A stretch of DNA of 64,000 bases from NCBI RefSeq assembly GCF_024346355.1, contig NZ_JAGQCU010000003.1:62001-126000 (forward strand). Reading direction: 5' to 3'. Positions 52,974 through 62,541 of the stretch are shown here, piece after piece. A model generated the notes under the pieces. That model did no database searches. It was not told the origin of the DNA and saw nothing but the letters and a program-made list of their open reading frames with translations. A program made the translations under genes and the position numbers. Every line of letters begins with the position of its first letter. Position 1 is the first letter of the stretch. The stretch is from Cyanobium sp. ATX 6A2. Its GTDB lineage: Bacteria; Cyanobacteriota; Cyanobacteriia; PCC-6307; Cyanobiaceae.

Positions 52974-54851
52974 ATGTCTGACCAACAGCTGCCCGTGGTG
53001 GTGTGGGGAGGTGGCACGGGAGGGGCGGCAGCGGCGATCCAGGCCGGTCGCGCCGGCGCTCGCACCCTGCTGCTCACCCCGGGCCCCTGGCTGGGAGGCA
53101 TGGTGAGTGCCGCCGGTGTCTGCTGTCCCGACGGCAACGAACTCAGCCCCTGGCAGACCGGCCTCTGGGGAGCACTGCTGCGCCAGTTGGCGGCGGAAGA
53201 GCCCGAAGGGCTCGACCACAACTGGGTGAGCTGCTTCGGCTACCGGCCGGCCAGGGCCGAGGCCATCCTGCGCCGCTGGCTGCAGGCCGCGGGGGTGGAG
53301 TGGTGGCCCCACTGTCGGCTGCGGGCGGTGTGCCGGCGCGGCGATCGCATCGCCCTGCTGGAGCTGGAACGGTGGGGCAAGGCGATCACCGTGGCGCCCC
53401 AGCTGGCCATCGACGGCAGCGACCGGGGCGAGCTGATGGCCCTGGCCGGCAGCGCCCACCGCTTCGGTTGGGAGAGCCGTGAGCTCTGGCAGGAGCCCAG
53501 CGCGCCGCCGGCCTCACGCCTGGCCGCCGAGCCGTTCTTCACCCAGCAGCCGGTGCAGTCACCCACCTGGGTGGCGATGGGCCGGCTGCGGCACGACCGC
53601 CGTTGCCCCGATCCGGCCCCACATCCGGCGGCGCCCTTCGCGGCGGCCACGGAGGCCTTCGGCCTGGAGCGCACGATCACCTACGGCCGCCTGCCGGGGG
53701 ATCTGGTGATGCTCAACTGGCCCCTGCACGGCAACGACTGGCACAGCGGCCTGGAGCGGGCCTTCAGCAGCGCTGGCTGCACCGCTGCCGCCGCCGCTGA
53801 CGCCGAAGCCCAGCTGTTCGCCGCCATGCAGGAGCACAGCCTGGCCTTCGCGGCGGCCCTGGAGCAGGCCAGCGCCGGCTGGCTGGAGCCGGCGCCGGTC
53901 TTCCCCCAGGCCGCTGGGGCAGCTGCCCTGGAGGGCCCCTCACCCCTGGCGTTGATGCCCTACTGGCGCGAGGGGCGCCGGCTCGAGGGGCTGGTGACCG
54001 TGACCGAGCAGCACCTGCTCCCCGCCGGGTCCGGGGCCTGCATCGCGCCCCTCGGCGGCGATGGGGGGGCGCTGGACGCCATCGCCGTGGGCAACTACGC
54101 CAACGACCACCACTACCCCGGAGCCGACTGGCCCCTGGCCCCCAAGAGCTGCCGCTGGGGCGGGCGCTGGAGCGGCACGCCCTTCACGATTCCCTATGGC
54201 GCCCTGGTGAGCCGCGACACCAGCAACCTGCTGGCGGCCGACAAGTGCTTCAGCGTAAGCCACATGGCCAACGGCGCCACCCGGCTGCAGCCGCTGATCC
54301 TCAACATCGGCCAGGCGGCCGGGCTGGCGGCGGCCCTCTGCCTTCAGCGCGGTTGCTCGCCGGCCGAGCTGCCGGTGCGGGACCTGCAGCAGGCCCTGAT
54401 CGCCGATGCTTTGGCACCGGCCGCTCCCCTGCCCCTCTGGGACACCCCCTGGCACCACCCCGCCTGGCGGCGGCGCCAGCAGGCGGTGCTCGACGATCCC
54501 GGCCTGCTGGATGTCAGGGGGGAGTTGGCCGGAAGTCAGAAGCGCCCCGGGGCTCTGGAGGCCGACCTGGACCCGACCCAGGCCCCGGCCACAGTCCACG
54601 AGCAGCTCTGGAGCGGTGCCCTGGTGGGCGACGGCCAGGGTGGGTTCCGCCTCGAAACCGGGGCCGACTCCCCTGCCGGAGCATCCCGGAGCTGGCCCCT
54701 GATCACCCTGGAGCCGGCCGTGCATCACTGGCTCGGGCAGGAAGCGGACGCTGCTGCAGAAGGCCCTGTGCGGCTGTTGGCTGTGGCCAACCCCTGGGGG
54801 CCCTGGTTGCGGGTGACGCGGCTTCAGGCGCCGGCCACGAGCCGCAGCTGA
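52974..54851 (+). CDS. FAD-dependent oxidoreductase (PF12831 type)
   Basis: The 625-aa flavoprotein begins with the dinucleotide-binding VVVWGGGTGGAAAAIQAGRA and contains the FAD-closing region typical of PF12831: YGALVSRDTSNLLAADKCFS and VSHMANGATRLQPLILNIG, QAAGLAAALC. The group includes enzymes annotated xanthan lyase-like; the substrate is unknown. There is no signal peptide. ATG 52974 follows a 152-base divergent gap from metG. The 3' end overlaps the convergent ribonuclease gene by 28 bases. Confidence 0.85.
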   Translation: MSDQQLPVVVWGGGTGGAAAAIQAGRAGARTLLLTPGPWLGGMVSAAGVCCPDGNELSPWQTGLWGALLRQLAAEEPEGLDHNWVSCFGYRPARAEAILRRWLQAAGVEWWPHCRLRAVCRRGDRIALLELERWGKAITVAPQLAIDGSDRGELMALAGSAHRFGWESRELWQEPSAPPASRLAAEPFFTQQPVQSPTWVAMGRLRHDRRCPDPAPHPAAPFAAATEAFGLERTITYGRLPGDLVMLNWPLHGNDWHSGLERAFSSAGCTAAAAADAEAQLFAAMQEHSLAFAAALEQASAGWLEPAPVFPQAAGAAALEGPSPLALMPYWREGRRLEGLVTVTEQHLLPAGSGACIAPLGGDGGALDAIAVGNYANDHHYPGADWPLAPKSCRWGGRWSGTPFTIPYGALVSRDTSNLLAADKCFSVSHMANGATRLQPLILNIGQAAGLAAALCLQRGCSPAELPVRDLQQALIADALAPAAPLPLWDTPWHHPAWRRRQQAVLDDPGLLDVRGELAGSQKRPGALEADLDPTQAPATVHEQLWSGALVGDGQGGFRLETGADSPAGASRSWPLITLEPAVHHWLGQEADAAAEGPVRLLAVANPWGPWLRVTRLQAPATSRS

Positions 54852-56791
54852 TCGCGTAGCGGATCCACCTGCTGCACCCGCAGCAGCAGGGGCGTGGCCG
54901 GCTCGGCTCCCTCCGGGGCAAGGGCGGGCAGATCCATCGCCAGATCCTCCACATGCACCAAGGCGAGCCGGTCCTGGGCCCGCAACCAGCGCAGGAAGCA
55001 GCAGGCCCACTGCTGGCCGCGGTGGGCCTCGAACCACACCTGCTGCCAATGGCGCTGATCCTCGCGGCTGATCTGCACCGCCTGGCGGGCGGGGCCGTCC
55101 AGCTCGTCCAGCAGGGCAAGCATGGCCGCCGCGTCGAGCGGCTCCTCCCCCCGCTCCAGGGCCAGGAGCTGGCGCTGCACCAGCAGATCGCCGTAGCGGC
55201 GGATCGGGGAGGTGGCCTGCACGTAGGCCGGTAGTCCCAGGCTGAAGTGGGGAGCGGGGGCGCAGCCGGTGTGCCCGCGGCTGAGGCAGGCCTTGATCGC
55301 CGCGTGGCGCACCGGCCCCGGGGGCAGGGCCTCCAGCACGTGGGCCGGAGGCAGCTCCGCGGTGGGCTGGCTGCGGTACGGCAGGGCCAGCCCGTGCCGG
55401 CGGCCGTGCTCGGCCACCACCGCACCGGCCAGGATCATCGCCTCGGCAACGAGTTGTCGGGCGGGGCCCGGCTCGCTGATCTCCAGTTCCGGAGCGCCGT
55501 CCTGTTCGCGGATGCGGCCCTCCGGCTGGTCCAGCAGCAGGGCCCCCCGGGCCTGGCGCCAGGCCCGGCGGCGCTGCAGCAGCGCCTGCAGCTCGGCCAG
55601 CTGCCGCTCCTGGGGCGGGGCCAGCTCGATCAGGTCGTCGGCGTCGCTGTAGGAGAGCCGGTAGCTGGGTGCAACCCAGCTGCGGCAGAGGCCGCTGGCG
55701 GCCACGGCACCGTCGTCGTCGAGGTCCACCCAGAGGCTCCAGGCGGCACAGCGCTGGCCGGCCCGCAGGCTGAAGGGTCCGTTGCTGAGCTGGGGAGGGA
55801 ACATCGGCAGGGTGCCCCGGGCCAGATAGAGACTCGTTCCCCGCCTCCGTGCCTCCAGATCCAACGGCGAGCCGGGTGCCACCAGCCGGCCGGGATCGGC
55901 CACGTGAACCCACAGCAGCGGGCGACCCGCCGCGCCCGGTTCCAGTGCCAGCCCGTCATCGAGATCCAGGGTGTCCTCGTCGTCGATGGTCACGACGTGC
56001 TGGCCACTGAGATCCACCCGCTCGGCATCCCCCGGCAGATCCTGGCCGGCGAGCGCCAGGAGGCGCTCGGCCTCCGCCTCCTGAGCGGGCGAGAACCCGA
56101 GCTGCCAGGGGGTCTGGCTCAGGGATGGCAGGTGGTGGCGCTGCCACTGGCCGAGGTCCACCAGCAGGTGACGGATGCCGCCGCTGTCGGCATGGCAGTG
56201 GGCGGCCTGCAGCGCCTTGCGCAGTTCGACGGGCAGGGGGGTGGCCGTGTCTTCGCCGGCCCAGCGCCGCAGCAGCTCAAGGTCCCGGCGTTGGTCTGTG
56301 GTCAGGGCCTCGGCGACGATCGGCTGCCGCGCCTGCAAGGCCCGATGCCAGAGCTGCTGCTGGTGGCGCTGCAGGGCCTGCTGGCGGCGCTGGCGGCGCA
56401 ACTGGCGCAGTTCGGAAGCGGTGCGGGGAGTGATGCCTGAGGGGCGCAGGCGGAACAGGAACTGGGGCCCCTGCAGCCAGAGCCAGCCGGCGGCAAGCTG
56501 CAGGGGGTCCTGGCCACCCAGCACCAGATCGCACCAGGACGCCAGGCCGAGTTCGTCCCCACACGCCTCCACCAGCAGCCACCAGGCGGAGCCCAGGTCG
56601 CGAGGGCCAGGCACCACTCCGGTCAGATCCTCCTGACTGAACGTCCAGGGGGCGAGTCCCAGCCGTGGCGGGGGCGATGCGGCTGGAGGCAGAGCGCAGA
56701 TGGGCTGAACGTCCCGCCGCGGCAGGATCAGCGGCTTGGCCGACCAGCCCACCGCCAGCTGCAGCTTGGTGCCCTGGGCACTGAGCACCAC
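54824..56791 (-). CDS. RNase II/R family 3'-5' exoribonuclease
   Basis: The RNB catalytic core is clear: HVVTIDDEDTLDLDDGLALE (active-site Asp cluster near residue 270), LLWVHVADPGRLVAPGSPLD, GTLPMFPPQLSN, and the C-terminal YVQATSPIRRYGDLLVQRQL. It degrades RNA from the 3' end. GTG 56791 is the first ordinary start, but the frame continues open upstream with family-like sequence (HPGDLAGVLLDRSGE), so translation may begin at a CTG near 56872 or elsewhere. It lies directly downstream of rpsR and rpmG. Confidence 0.9.
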   Translation of the reverse strand: MVLSAQGTKLQLAVGWSAKPLILPRRDVQPICALPPAASPPPRLGLAPWTFSQEDLTGVVPGPRDLGSAWWLLVEACGDELGLASWCDLVLGGQDPLQLAAGWLWLQGPQFLFRLRPSGITPRTASELRQLRRQRRQQALQRHQQQLWHRALQARQPIVAEALTTDQRRDLELLRRWAGEDTATPLPVELRKALQAAHCHADSGGIRHLLVDLGQWQRHHLPSLSQTPWQLGFSPAQEAEAERLLALAGQDLPGDAERVDLSGQHVVTIDDEDTLDLDDGLALEPGAAGRPLLWVHVADPGRLVAPGSPLDLEARRRGTSLYLARGTLPMFPPQLSNGPFSLRAGQRCAAWSLWVDLDDDGAVAASGLCRSWVAPSYRLSYSDADDLIELAPPQERQLAELQALLQRRRAWRQARGALLLDQPEGRIREQDGAPELEISEPGPARQLVAEAMILAGAVVAEHGRRHGLALPYRSQPTAELPPAHVLEALPPGPVRHAAIKACLSRGHTGCAPAPHFSLGLPAYVQATSPIRRYGDLLVQRQLLALERGEEPLDAAAMLALLDELDGPARQAVQISREDQRHWQQVWFEAHRGQQWACCFLRWLRAQDRLALVHVEDLAMDLPALAPEGAEPATPLLLRVQQVDPLRDQLRLVAGA

Positions 56792-56879
56792 AGCCAGGGT
56801 GGGGCTGCGCTCACCGCTGCGGTCGAGCAGAACCCCGGCCAGGTCACCCGGGTGGAGAGGGTCGGAAGCCAGACGCTGC

Positions 56880-57101
56880 TCAGCCTTCGGGGTTGACGAA
56901 GGAGAGCAGGGCCACGATGCGGGCGCGCTTCACCGCGTACGTCAGGTCACGCTGCTGCTTGGCCGTGAGCCCGGTGAGCCGGCGGGGCAGGATCTTGCCG
57001 CGCTCGGTGATGAACTTCTTGAGCAGATCGACGTCTTTGTAGTCGATCGGGTCGCCCGGCTTGATGGGCGAGAGGCGCTTCTTGAAAAAGTTTCCGGCCA
57101 T
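56880..57101 (-). CDS. rpsR: 30S ribosomal protein S18
   Basis: The 73-aa protein has the S18 signature [60 protein letters not shown]. It binds S6 on the small-subunit platform. ATG 57101. It follows rpmG on the same strand and precedes the RNB gene; rpmG-rpsR-rnb is the usual picocyanobacterial order. Confidence 0.97.
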   Translation of the reverse strand: MAGNFFKKRLSPIKPGDPIDYKDVDLLKKFITERGKILPRRLTGLTAKQQRDLTYAVKRARIVALLSFVNPEG

Positions 57102-57190
57102 GGGAGTGGAATGGAGAAGGGAGAACGTCCGCAGTGCAGATGGGTCGGTACCGGATCACTCCGGCGACGGGCCGATTCAGAGGCCGCCGA

Positions 57191-57385
57191 TCACTTGATT
57201 TCCTTGTGAACGGTCGACTTGTTGCAGTGCGGGCAGAACTTCTTCAGCTCCAGCCGTTCGGTGGTGTTGCGGCGGTTCTTCTCGGAGGTGTAGCGGGACA
57301 CTCCCGGAGACCGCTTGGCGGGGTTGGACCGGCATTCCGTGCACTCGAGAGTGATCACGATCCGGACGCCCTTGTTCTTAGCCAT
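57191..57385 (-). CDS. rpmG: 50S ribosomal protein L33
   Basis: The 64-aa protein has [40 protein letters not shown] and [13 protein letters not shown] split by position, with two CxxC pairs, so it is the zinc-binding form of L33. ATG 57385 is divergent from pheT with a 130-base gap holding both promoters. Confidence 0.97.
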   Translation of the reverse strand: MAKNKGVRIVITLECTECRSNPAKRSPGVSRYTSEKNRRNTTERLELKKFCPHCNKSTVHKEIK

Positions 57386-57515
57386 GAAGGACGTTGCGCC
57401 GCGTCAGCGAAGCATGTGGACAAGGGGACACCCTACCTCGTGAGGTGACGGGCTCAGGGAGGCTGTCTGAGGCCCCTGCCTAGGATTCGGGGCTCTGCCA
57501 ACCAGGAAGCGATTC

Positions 57516-59963
57516 ATGCGGGTTTCCCACCAGTGGCTGCGGGAACTGGTGAGCGGTCCGGGCGGGCTGGCCGAGCTGGATCTGGCGATCGACACCCTGG
57601 CGGAGCGATTGTCGATCGCCGGCTTTGAGGTGGAGGCGGTGGAGGACCTGGCCGCCCGAGCGGAGGGCGTGGTGGTGGGCCGGGTGATCAGCCGCGAGCC
57701 CCATCCCGATGCCACCAAGCTGAGCGTGTGCAGCGTGGACGTGGGAGGGGAACAGCCGCTGCAGATCGTGTGCGGCGCCGCCAACGTGCGCGCCGGCATT
57801 CACGTCCCGGTGGCGCTGGTGGGGTCCACCCTGCCGGCGGTGAATCTCACCATCAAGCCGGCGGAGCTGCGCGGGGTGGCCAGCAGCGGCATGATCTGCT
57901 CCCTGGCGGAACTGGGCTTCAGTGACGGCTCCGGCGGCATCGCCGTGCTCGACGAACTGCTCGATGTGCTGCCGGCGCTGGGAACAGCCGTGGGCCCAAG
58001 CCTGGGCCTCGACGATCAGGTGCTGGAGCTGGCGATCACGGCCAACCGGCCCGATGGCCTCTCGATGCGGGGCATCGCCCGGGAAGTGGCGGCCCTGTGC
58101 GGCGGGCAGACCCGTTTCAGCGGCAGTGAGCCGGCCTGTGCCAGTGAGCCGCTGCGAGTCGACCGGGCCGCCCAGATGGCCATGGAGGAGGGAGGTCTGT
58201 TCAGCCTCACGGCCCTCAGCGGCATCCACGTGGCCCCTTCGCCGCTGTGGCTCCAGCGCCGGCTGGAGAAAGCCGGCATCCGCCCGATCAACAACGTGGT
58301 GGACATCACCAATCTGGTGATGCTGGAAACGGGCCAGCCCCTACACGCCTTCGACCGCGATGCTGTGGCGGCACTCCGTGGCGGTGAAGCCGATCCGCAG
58401 CACATCGGCCTGCGCCAGGCCCGGCCCGGAGAGAGTTTCACCAGCCTCGATGGCGAGCAGCGACGGTTGAGCGAGGCCGCCCTGGTGGTGACCTACGCCG
58501 ACCAGCCCATCGCCCTGGCAGGGGTGATCGGTGGTGCCGGCGAGGCCGTGCACGAGGGCACGGGCACCATCTGGCTGGAGGCGGCCGTGTTCCCGGCCCG
58601 TCGGGTGCGCCAGTCGGCCCGCAGCGTGGGGCTGCGCACCGAAGCCAGCAGCCGCTTCGAGAAGGGCCTGCCCCCTGAGGCCACCCTGAGCGCGGCCGAC
58701 CGGGCCTGCGCCTTGCTGGTGGAGCTGGCCGGCGCCACGGTGCAGGGCCGCTGGCTGCACCGCCGGCTGCAGCAGCCCCAGGTGCCCCTGCTGCTGCGCC
58801 GCGACGCCCTGCACAACCTGCTGGGCCCGGTGCTGGTGGACGGCGCACCGACAGACCTGGACGACGGGCGCATCAGCGGCACCCTGGAGGCGATCGGCTG
58901 CGAGCCGGAAGCCTGCGACCAGGGCTGGCTGGTGCGGGTGCCGCCCTCCCGGGCCCTTGATCTGTGCCGGGAGGTGGATCTGATCGAGGAGGTGGCCCGG
59001 CTTGTGGGCTACGACCAGTTCGCCTGCCACCTGCCCGATCCCATCGAGCCCGGTGGTCTCGATCCCGCCCAGCAGGCCGAGCGGCGCCTGCGCCGGGCCC
59101 TCTGCGCCGCCGGGCTGCAGGAGACGTGCAGCTTCTCGCTGGTGGCGGCGGGCGAGGGGCGTATCCCCCTGGCCAATCCCCTGCTGGCCGACTACGGCCA
59201 TCTGCGCGATCAGTTGCAGGGGGAGCTGCTGGAGGCGGCCCGGCGCAACCTGCAGAGTGGCCGGGTGGGGTTCTGGGCGTTCGAAATCGGCCAGGTGTTT
59301 CAGCAGGGCGGCAGCAAGACACGCACGCTGCTGACGGGGGTGATCTGCGGCGAGCGTCGATCTGAGCTCTGGCGCACCAGTGGCAAGCCGGCCCCGCCCG
59401 ACTATTTCCAGGCGCGCGGTGTGCTGCAGCAGGCCCTGGACACCCTCAGGCTGCCACTGGAAGACAGCCTGCTGAGCAGCCATTCCCTGCTTCACCCCGG
59501 CCGGGCGGCAGAGCTGGTGGTGGAGGGCCGGCCGGCCGGCTGGTTCGGTCAGCTCCATCCCGGCCAGGCCGAGATCCACGACCTGCCCGAGGCCACCTAC
59601 GTGTTCGAGCTTGACCTGGACGCCCTGCTCAACGCCGCCACCCGCCGCAACCGCTGGCAGGCCGCCTTCAGCCCCTTCGCCACCGTACCGGCGGCCGAAC
59701 GCGACCTGGCCGTCGTGGTACCCGCCAGCACCCGTTCAGCCCAGTTGCTGCAGGTGATCCGCAAGGCCGGCCGGCCCCTGCTGGAGCAGGCCGAACTGAT
59801 CGATCGCTACGAGGGCGACCAGCTCGCCAGCGGCCAGTGCAGCCAGGCCTTCCGGCTGCGCTACCGGGATCCCCAGCGCACCCTCACCGAAGCGGAGGTG
59901 GAGAGCGCCCACGGCCTCATTCAGGCGGCTTTGGAGAGGCAGCTGGGAGCCCAGTTGCGCTGA
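57516..59963 (+). CDS. pheT: Phenylalanyl-tRNA synthetase beta subunit
   Basis: The 815-aa beta subunit shows the N-terminal EMAP-like tRNA-binding domain (VVGRVISREPHPDATKLSVC), the B3/B4 editing domain (RPDGLSMRGIAREVAALCGG, NNVVDITNLVMLETGQPLHA), the B5 region with RTEASSRFEKGLPPEATL and the C-terminal FDX-ACB anticodon domain (AAERDLAVVVPASTRSAQLL). It pairs with PheS elsewhere. ATG 57516 (MRVSHQWLRELV) is typical. The last 47 bases overlap the convergent rlmD gene. Confidence 0.97.
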   Translation: MRVSHQWLRELVSGPGGLAELDLAIDTLAERLSIAGFEVEAVEDLAARAEGVVVGRVISREPHPDATKLSVCSVDVGGEQPLQIVCGAANVRAGIHVPVALVGSTLPAVNLTIKPAELRGVASSGMICSLAELGFSDGSGGIAVLDELLDVLPALGTAVGPSLGLDDQVLELAITANRPDGLSMRGIAREVAALCGGQTRFSGSEPACASEPLRVDRAAQMAMEEGGLFSLTALSGIHVAPSPLWLQRRLEKAGIRPINNVVDITNLVMLETGQPLHAFDRDAVAALRGGEADPQHIGLRQARPGESFTSLDGEQRRLSEAALVVTYADQPIALAGVIGGAGEAVHEGTGTIWLEAAVFPARRVRQSARSVGLRTEASSRFEKGLPPEATLSAADRACALLVELAGATVQGRWLHRRLQQPQVPLLLRRDALHNLLGPVLVDGAPTDLDDGRISGTLEAIGCEPEACDQGWLVRVPPSRALDLCREVDLIEEVARLVGYDQFACHLPDPIEPGGLDPAQQAERRLRRALCAAGLQETCSFSLVAAGEGRIPLANPLLADYGHLRDQLQGELLEAARRNLQSGRVGFWAFEIGQVFQQGGSKTRTLLTGVICGERRSELWRTSGKPAPPDYFQARGVLQQALDTLRLPLEDSLLSSHSLLHPGRAAELVVEGRPAGWFGQLHPGQAEIHDLPEATYVFELDLDALLNAATRRNRWQAAFSPFATVPAAERDLAVVVPASTRSAQLLQVIRKAGRPLLEQAELIDRYEGDQLASGQCSQAFRLRYRDPQRTLTEAEVESAHGLIQAALERQLGAQLR

Positions 59964-61362
59964 GGCGCAGCACGGCCAGGGCCTCCACGTGGCTGGTCTG
60001 GGGAAAGAAGTCGATCGGCTGCACGCTCTCCAGGCGGTAGGGGCCCTGGGGAGCCACCAGGGCACCCAGATCCCGGGCCAGGGTGGCGGGATCGCAGCTC
60101 AGGTAGAGCAGGGCCGGCGGCGGTGCCGCCAGGATCGTGGCCAGCACCGCGGGCTCGAGGCCCTTGCGGGGTGGATCCAGGAACAGGGCCTGGCAGTCGT
60201 GGATGAGCTCAGCCAGCAGGGCATCCACGGCACCTTCGCGAAAGCGGCAGCGTTCGGCCAGACCGTTGAGCACCGCGTTGCGGCGTGCCAGGTCGACAGC
60301 AGCCCCACTGCGCTCGATACCCAGCACGGTCCAGCCTGCGGCAGCCATGGGCAGCCCGTAGGTGCCGATGCCGCAATAGGCATCGATCAGGGTGGCGGGG
60401 GGCTCAGCGGCGAGGGCAGAGCACAGCAGCGGCACCACGGCCTCCGCCTGGGCGGTGTTCACCTGGAAGAAACAGTCGGCGCCCACCTGCAGCTCCAGGC
60501 CCGCAAAGCGTTCCTGCAGCCAGTCACGCCCGGCAACCACGACGGTGGTGGGACCCAGGAGCGTGTTGCTGGGCTGATTCTGAATGTTGAGGCACACGCC
60601 CACCACCTGGGGCCAGCGCTGCAGCCAGCGGCCGGCCAGCTCCTCGATGCCGGGCAGCTGGCGGTGGCTGCTCACCAGGGTGATCAGCAGCTCGCCGCTG
60701 TGGAATCCCAACCGCAGAGCCAGGTGGCGCAGGCCGCCGCCGGAGCGCAGGTGGCGGTCCACCGGCCAGTCGCTGGCCTCCAGATCGGCCTTGAGGGGCT
60801 CGATCAAGGCATCGAGGCGGGGATCGAGCACCGGACAGTGGTTGAGATTCACGATCTGGTGGCTGCCCGGGCGGTAGTAGCCGGCCTTGATCGTCCCGTC
60901 CGCCCGCCGCTCGAGGGGCAGCACAGCCCGGTTGCGGTAGCCGAGGCCATCGCCGGCCCCCAGGGTGGGGGCCACCAGCGCTGCGCAGTCGTGACCCAGG
61001 CGGGCGATGCGCTGCAGGGCGTCGATCAGCTTCTGGCGCTTCCAGCGCTGCTGGGCCGGTTGCTCGAGGTGCTGGACGCTGCAGCCGCCACAGCGTTCGG
61101 CGAGAATGCAGGGCGGTCGGCGCCGCTCGGGCGCGGGCTCCAGCACGGCCAGCAGGTCGGCAGACCAGTGGCTGCGAGAGCGGTGGCCCAGCCGCAGCCT
61201 CAGCGTTTCACCGGGCAGCCCCCCGGGAACGAACAGCACCTGGCTGTCATGGCGCACCACGGCCTGGCCGTCGTGAGAGAGGCCGGAGACGATCCCCTGC
61301 AGCTGCTGGCCCTCCGCCAGGGGCTGCAGCTGCTGGGATTGCCCGGGGTTGTGTGTGTCCAT
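59917..61362 (-). CDS. rlmD: 23S rRNA (uracil-5-)-methyltransferase RlmD/RumA
   Basis: The 481-aa enzyme has an N-terminal TRAM domain ([20 protein letters not shown]), a 4Fe-4S site ([16 protein letters not shown] with later NLNHCPVLD), the SAM motif [20 protein letters not shown] and the catalytic cysteine [15 protein letters not shown]. It methylates U1939 of 23S rRNA or another U54-like site. ATG 61362. It is divergent from apcD. Confidence 0.93.
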   Translation of the reverse strand: MDTHNPGQSQQLQPLAEGQQLQGIVSGLSHDGQAVVRHDSQVLFVPGGLPGETLRLRLGHRSRSHWSADLLAVLEPAPERRRPPCILAERCGGCSVQHLEQPAQQRWKRQKLIDALQRIARLGHDCAALVAPTLGAGDGLGYRNRAVLPLERRADGTIKAGYYRPGSHQIVNLNHCPVLDPRLDALIEPLKADLEASDWPVDRHLRSGGGLRHLALRLGFHSGELLITLVSSHRQLPGIEELAGRWLQRWPQVVGVCLNIQNQPSNTLLGPTTVVVAGRDWLQERFAGLELQVGADCFFQVNTAQAEAVVPLLCSALAAEPPATLIDAYCGIGTYGLPMAAAGWTVLGIERSGAAVDLARRNAVLNGLAERCRFREGAVDALLAELIHDCQALFLDPPRKGLEPAVLATILAAPPPALLYLSCDPATLARDLGALVAPQGPYRLESVQPIDFFPQTSHVEALAVLRLSATGLPAASPKPPE

Positions 61363-61480
61363 CCGATCCGCCGTGCCGCCGGGGCGAACCTACGGCGTGC
61401 AAAGGGCCGTTACACCTTCCCCGTCCCATACCGGAGACCCGATTGGGCTGGATAGAGTGAGCAGGCGTGTGGTCGCTGCG

Positions 61481-61975
61481 ATGAGCGTCGTTCGGGATCT
61501 ACTCCTCCAGGCGGATGATCAATTGCGCTACCCGAGCACGGGTGAGCTCCGCTCGATGGTGGAGTTCCTCAGCGGCGGCGAACGGCGGCTGGCAGTGGTG
61601 CGGGTGCTCACCGAGAACGAGAAGAAGATCGTTGATGAGGCTGCCAAGCAACTGTTCACCCGCCAGCCCGACTACGTGGCCCCGGGCGGCAACGCCTACG
61701 GCCAGAAGCAGCGCGCTCAGTGCCTGCGTGACTACAGCTGGTATCTGCGCCTGGTCACCTATGGGGTCCTGGCTGCCAGCACCGAGCTGATCCAGAAAAT
61801 CGGTCTGGAAGGCGCCCGCGAGATGTACAACAGTCTGGGCGTGCCGATGCCTGGGATGGTGGAGGCGATGCGCACGATGAGGGATGCCGCCCTTGCTCTG
61901 CTCAGCAGCGAAGACGGTGCCCTGGCCGGTCCCTACTTCGACTACCTGATCCAGGGCATGCAGACCTCCACCTGA
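61481..61975 (+). CDS. apcD: Allophycocyanin B alpha subunit
   Basis: The 164-aa product is the ApcD-type phycobilisome terminal emitter: [20 protein letters not shown], then [20 protein letters not shown] with chromophore Cys81, [20 protein letters not shown] and [20 protein letters not shown]. It passes energy to photosystem I or II. ATG 61481 is family-typical, although the frame is open upstream to 61349. A GATAGAGT -10-like element lies 27 bases before the ATG. A strong terminator follows. Confidence 0.95.
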   Translation: MSVVRDLLLQADDQLRYPSTGELRSMVEFLSGGERRLAVVRVLTENEKKIVDEAAKQLFTRQPDYVAPGGNAYGQKQRAQCLRDYSWYLRLVTYGVLAASTELIQKIGLEGAREMYNSLGVPMPGMVEAMRTMRDAALALLSSEDGALAGPYFDYLIQGMQTST

Positions 61976-62014
61976 GCCCGTCCATCACAACGGGCGACGA
62001 CGCTCCCACACCCC

Positions 62015-62052
62015 AGACCCAGTCGAGATCCTCTCGACTGGGTCTTTCTTTT
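62015..62052 (+). terminator. Strong intrinsic terminator of apcD
   Basis: AGACCCAGTCGAGA (62015-62028) pairs perfectly with TCTCGACTGGGTCT (62032-62045), a 14-bp stem with a three-base loop, followed by TTCTTTT. It starts 40 bases after the apcD stop. It is the clearest Rho-independent terminator in the window. Confidence 0.93.
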
Positions 62053-62453
62053 AGACCAGGCTCGAGACGCATCCGCGACACAGGAGACGCTGAGCATGTT
62101 GGGTCTGAGTGCGGGCTCGCATGGCCGCTGGAGGCCGGAGTTGGAACGCGGGCAGGCCTGACTCGAGCCTGCTCAGGTCGCGCAGATAGGTCCTATCACT
62201 GGACTTGCCAAGAGATGCATACGCGACTTCTGCGACAGACCTCCTGGGGCTCAACGGCGAAGGGGATGGGGGCACCTACAGCCCACGACCAGCACAACTG
62301 GCTCGTCACGCTAGTCTCGACGGAGACACGCAGCAGGACTGGAGCAGAGTCTCCAATGATACGGCTGATCCTATGGGCCAGGCCCGGTGGCGCGACCGTA
62401 AGACGACCGCCGCCGGGAGGCGTGCCGCTTGCACATCTCACGCCGGAACGACG

Positions 62454-62482
62454 TGCGTACCTGTGTTTGAAACAGGTACGCA
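62454..62482. repeat. 11-bp perfect hairpin in the 62 kb intergenic region
   Basis: TGCGTACCTGT (62454-62464) and ACAGGTACGCA (62472-62482) form an 11-bp stem with a seven-base loop GTTTGAA. A near copy of one arm (CTACCTGCGTAT) occurs 60 bases further on. There is no adjacent T run, so a structured RNA element or protein-binding site is as likely as a terminator. Confidence 0.6.
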
Positions 62483-62519
62483 GGACCCAGCAACGCAGTG
62501 CCGGCAGTGCTTCTTGCGG

Positions 62520-62541
62520 CCTGTCCAGGGGCTTGGACAGG
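62520..62541. repeat. 8-bp hairpin next to the 62.45 kb stem-loop
   Basis: CCTGTCCA (62520-62527) pairs with TGGACAGG (62534-62541) around a six-base loop GGGGCT. The TGGACAGG arm recurs at 62557-62564, so two alternative pairings are possible, which could allow switching between structures. Confidence 0.55.

Noticed and set aside
51358-53106. 582-aa open frame on the plus strand
   Set aside because: It is antisense to metG and runs on into the FAD oxidoreductase gene in another frame; no protein family is recognisable.
53940-55913. 657-aa open frame on the minus strand
   Set aside because: It overlaps the FAD oxidoreductase and RNB genes out of frame and is composed of Gly/Ala/Pro/Arg low complexity.
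62015-62052. apcD terminator hairpin as part of a riboswitch
   Set aside because: The stem is perfect, follows the stop codon and ends in a T run, so a plain terminator explains it.
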